Positions 61,426 through 64,000 of a stretch of DNA of 64,000 bases are shown here, one piece after another (position 1 is the first letter of the stretch; every line of letters begins with the position of its first letter). This DNA comes from Allodiplogaster sudhausi (Eukaryota > Nematoda > Chromadorea > Rhabditida > Diplogasteridae), in the NCBI GenBank assembly GCA_945643635.1, contig CALZFC010000045.1, forward strand, positions 1,120,001 to 1,184,000, given 5' to 3'. The notes under the pieces are model-generated. The model searched no databases and had not been told where the DNA came from. It saw only the letters and a list, made by a program, of their open reading frames with translations. Both the position numbers and the translations under genes were made by a program.

Positions 61426-64000
61426 TCATTCAGTGTTCCGAGCTCGGTGATTGATTGGTTTGGGCTGATTGTGCGGCAGCGGTCTTCTACACAACTTCCG
61501 GAGGATGAGCATCGGAGGATGAGCTTTGGTGTAGAAGTGGGAAATCTTCTCGCATCTTAGAGCGATCTTCTGGATAGACGCCTCAATTGTGGCTGCGGCA
61601 CGTCCTTCTTGATCTTTCACCTGGAGACAAAGTGTTCCACCAGTTGTTGCTTCCTTGAAATTGCTGACTGCCTGACTGCTGCAGCTCGTGATTCCAGCTA
61701 TCGTCTCGCAAATCTCTTCCGATGTGGAGATGACGACTGAGTGGTCGCATGCATGGCAGATGGTAGTTGCTATGAAGAGGATGGTGAGAAGCGGAACATC
61801 TTCTCGCTTTCTCGTGAAAGTGACCGGCTTGACGCGTCTTTCATCTGTTCGTTTCCACTTTGCCTGGCTTCGACAGAAGGTGGCAACCTTCCCAGCGGCG
61901 AGAAGAACTTTGCGGATCACTTGACATCCTTTGCAGAGGCAAGTGGCAACTTTGAGAAGTGCACAGAGGATTGTAAGGATGAGGTACGAGCAGGCGATGA
62001 CGGCAGCGATGGTAAGCTTTGGTATACAGTGTGGATTTCTCACTGCCTCCCAGCAAACTGTGCACTCGATGCGCTCACAGAATGCGCCTGCTTGACAGTC
62101 GATCTGCTTCTCGAACACGACGACTTCCTTCTTGTACATCTTCACTGTTACCTTGTATGGGCTGGCGATGATGTTGTGCGGCAGTGCAATTTCTTGCTGT
62201 TTTTCTGGATCTTCGATCATGGCTTGATAGGCAGCTGCTTGGAGGTTGATCAGGCGGACATTGTTGCCTGTCGCGTAGACACCGCCCTTGGTGCATATGA
62301 TTGAGCAGTTAATGCACGTTTCTGTATTCTCTGCTTCTCCGTAGACGGTTCTCTTGAGCGAACCCCATTGTCGAACTGCGACGGGACCTTCCTTCGTGGC
62401 TAGCATCGCGATGGGTGCCTTTGGTAGGAAGCAGAAGGCGGTGCCGTTCTCATCGCAGTTGAATTCCGTGCAGTACTCAGGTGTGCCAGTTTTGGTGCCT
62501 TCACCGATGCAATGGCTTCGACTGATCTCGGGGAAGACGAGCTTCATCTCCTCGAGTGGATGGTAGCTGCCATCGTACAATTCAACCTGCAGTACTGTTG
62601 TCTCGATCGGCGTTTGAGAGCATTTTGGAGACGGCTTCCCCGAGCAATACTTCGGTCGCATGCTGTCCAGAGTGCTGCGGACCTTGTTGTTTTTGGCTGT
62701 GGAGTTGGCAGTATATGTGCCTTGGTAGAAGGAGCATCCAGAGGCCCATTGTTCACAACTGCACTTGGGGCCGCACATATCTCCAGTTTCTTTTCGAAGT
62801 GCGTTGCCTGGACACTGACGGGAAATGTGGCAGATGCGTCCGTCTGGTCCTGAGAACGCGGCGTAGCCGTACTCCAGACATTCGTCGAGGAAAATAAGAT
62901 TGGATGGTACTGGTGCCTTGTCATTTGGGCATCTTCGTGCGAGTCCTCCAGTTGCCAGAAGCAGAAGTATCAACATGCTTACCACTGCTTTCTTCACAGT
63001 TGATCGAAGGTTGTACGGCGTTGAGTTTGGTCTTGCTTTTATTACCGGTTTGTTCTTCCTCAGTTGATTGTTTGATTTGAAATATCGCTGCTTGTCATCT
63101 CCACTTCCTTTGTCCTTTGGATTTGGTTTTAGTTGAGAAAGCTTTGTGCGCTCTTCTTCTTTGTCATTTTCTTCGCCATTGTCGTTTTCATTCTTTTCGA
63201 GATGTAGGAGATGAGTTATGCTTCTTGTTAGCTGGCGTCCACTTGCAGTTTGCACTGTTGCGCTGCGTATTCGCCCATCGTTGCCTGGGTGAAGTGTGAC
63301 AATCCTTCCGAGTGGCCATTCGTCCCTCTTCTTCAGCAGATCTGCGATGATGACGACATTTCCGATGTTCGGTGATTGCTTGGCTCTCATCCGATCTTGT
63401 TTCATGAACTTCTGATGCTGTTCACGGAGGGCCGGAATGTAGTGCCTGATCCAGATCATCCAGAATCGGTCAAGAAGCTCATTTGTTGTCGCCCATGCTT
63501 GTGGAAGCTTCTTCTTCGAGTCGTCTTCGTCGTAGTCGTCGACTTCGAAGTCAGGTGCTTCTGTCTTGGCGAGAGGTTGCATAAGATCTTGAGGACGCAA
63601 GACTTCGCCCGTCTCTCCGACTTGGATGAGAGGTCTGTTGTTTAAGATAGCCTCAACCTTTGTCAGAAGTGTCTGCATCTCGTCTTCTGTCAGCTTCTTT
63701 CTTCCAATTGTGGCCTTGATGGCCTTCTTGACTTCTTGTACTAGGCGTTCGTACAGCCCTCCCTGCCATGGTGCACGTGGAGTGATGAACTGCCATTGAA
63801 TCTGCTCCTTTGCTGCATAAGCTTCAACGAGTGCTCGCTCTGCCAGGACGAAGTTTGATCCATTGTCGGAGATTATCTTCCGTGGACGGCCTCTCCTTGA
63901 GACGAATCTTGAAATTGCATTGATTGCTGATTCTGCCGAGAGATCTGGAACCAGCTCCAGATGCACTGCTCTCGTTGATGCACATGTGAAGAGAGCTGCC
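61426..64000 (-). CDS. pol-env: BEL/Pao integrase, pol C-terminal domain and envelope N-terminal part
   Basis: One frame open from the window edge to a TGA at 61426-61428. The first part is an rve-type integrase core (TCASTRAVHLEL; the catalytic Asp in SDNGSNF; the catalytic Glu in GGLYERLV), then the BEL/Pao C-terminal domain (DRFWMIWIRHYIPALRE; PNIGNVVIIAD; WPLGRI). An acidic/basic linker and a hydrophobic stretch (MLILLLLATGGLA, about 62987-62937) follow, then a Cys-rich ectodomain with a second hydrophobic region near 62000. Pol and the envelope region share one frame. The frame breaks between about 61490 and 61540, close to an imperfect 14-bp tandem repeat. The upstream gag, protease and reverse transcriptase are beyond the edge. 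Confidence 0.85.
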   Translation of the reverse strand, partial: AALFTCASTRAVHLELVPDLSAESAINAISRFVSRRGRPRKIISDNGSNFVLAERALVEAYAAKEQIQWQFITPRAPWQGGLYERLVQEVKKAIKATIGRKKLTEDEMQTLLTKVEAILNNRPLIQVGETGEVLRPQDLMQPLAKTEAPDFEVDDYDEDDSKKKLPQAWATTNELLDRFWMIWIRHYIPALREQHQKFMKQDRMRAKQSPNIGNVVIIADLLKKRDEWPLGRIVTLHPGNDGRIRSATVQTASGRQLTRSITHLLHLEKNENDNGEENDKEEERTKLSQLKPNPKDKGSGDDKQRYFKSNNQLRKNKPVIKARPNSTPYNLRSTVKKAVVSMLILLLLATGGLARRCPNDKAPVPSNLIFLDECLEYGYAAFSGPDGRICHISRQCPGNALRKETGDMCGPKCSCEQWASGCSFYQGTYTANSTAKNNKVRSTLDSMRPKYCSGKPSPKCSQTPIETTVLQVELYDGSYHPLEEMKLVFPEISRSHCIGEGTKTGTPEYCTEFNCDENGTAFCFLPKAPIAMLATKEGPVAVRQWGSLKRTVYGEAENTETCINCSIICTKGGVYATGNNVRLINLQAAAYQAMIEDPEKQQEIALPHNIIASPYKVTVKMYKKEVVVFEKQIDCQAGAFCERIECTVCWEAVRNPHCIPKLTIAAVIACSYLILTILCALLKVATCLCKGCQVIRKVLLAAGKVATFCRSQAKWKRTDERRVKPVTFTRKREDVPLLTILFIATTICHACDHSVVISTSEEICETIAGITSCSSQAVSNFKEATTGGTLCLQVKDQEGRAAATIEASIQKIALRCEKISHFYTKAHPPMLILRKLCRRPLPHNQPKPINHRARNTE

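Larger units (their letters stand above)
59851..64000 (-). mobile_element. BEL/Pao retroelement with envelope-like gene, 3' part
   Basis: An LTR retrotransposon read on the minus strand and cut by the window edge. Order from the edge: integrase core, C-terminal domain of BEL/Pao pol, signal-like hydrophobic segment, Cys-rich glycoprotein region, frame break, second glycoprotein frame with C-terminal TM, predicted 3' LTR. Nematode BEL/Pao elements such as Tas and Cer7 are known to carry a phlebovirus-like envelope gene, which agrees with the layout. It sits in the opposite orientation to most host genes nearby. Confidence 0.85.

Overview
The window is animal nuclear DNA: dozens of short GT-AG or GC-AG introns, no operons, and many (CT)n/(GA)n tracts. 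The gene content (split cholinesterase-like genes, arginine kinase, a globin-fold protein, a LACT-type beta-lactamase-fold protein, SXP/RAL-2-like secreted helical proteins, and a BEL/Pao element with a phlebovirus-like envelope) fits a nematode or a close relative. No species is claimed. Exon models were built by hand from reading frame, splice phase and paralogue comparison, so exon edges may shift by a few bases.

Layout. 0.4-4.2 kb (+): a 16-exon type-B carboxylesterase. 5.7-10 kb (-): a secreted helical protein made of three tandem four-exon modules, with an RTE retrotransposon derivative in one intron. 9.9-12.1 kb and 18.25-20.8 kb: two copies of a segmental duplication carrying signal-peptide exons of this secreted family. 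One copy holds a broken gene. The other holds an intact four-exon gene and an orphan signal exon that abuts a 5'-truncated arginine kinase. 13.1-15.8 kb (-): a LicD/fukutin-like gene. 21.0 kb: tRNA-Leu(CAG). 22.1-25.5 kb (+): a second carboxylesterase, paralogous to the first exon for exon. 26.6-35.7 kb (+): a 30-exon DHX16/MOG-4 spliceosomal helicase. 36.6-37.35 kb (+): a small membrane-anchored Lys/Glu/Pro-rich protein. 39.5-41.3 kb (+): a globin-fold protein without an evident proximal histidine. 43.2-46.2 kb (+): a LACT-like serine-hydrolase-fold protein. 46.2-51.2 kb: gene-poor, microsatellite-rich DNA. 51.2-52.1 kb (+): a secreted Cys-rich protein. 53.1-55.4 kb (-): an orphan four-TM protein. 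57.76-58.20 kb: a pogo/Tigger-like deletion derivative with near-perfect inverted ends. 59.85 kb to the window edge (-): the 3' part of a BEL/Pao retroelement with a predicted LTR, a frame-broken envelope-like region, and integrase running off the edge.

The two most unusual themes are the modular secreted family, which is being duplicated, trimmed and fused here, and the splice sites. About 15 of roughly 115 modelled introns need a GC donor, some at homologous positions in paralogues, and many acceptors are AAG or GAG rather than CAG/TAG.
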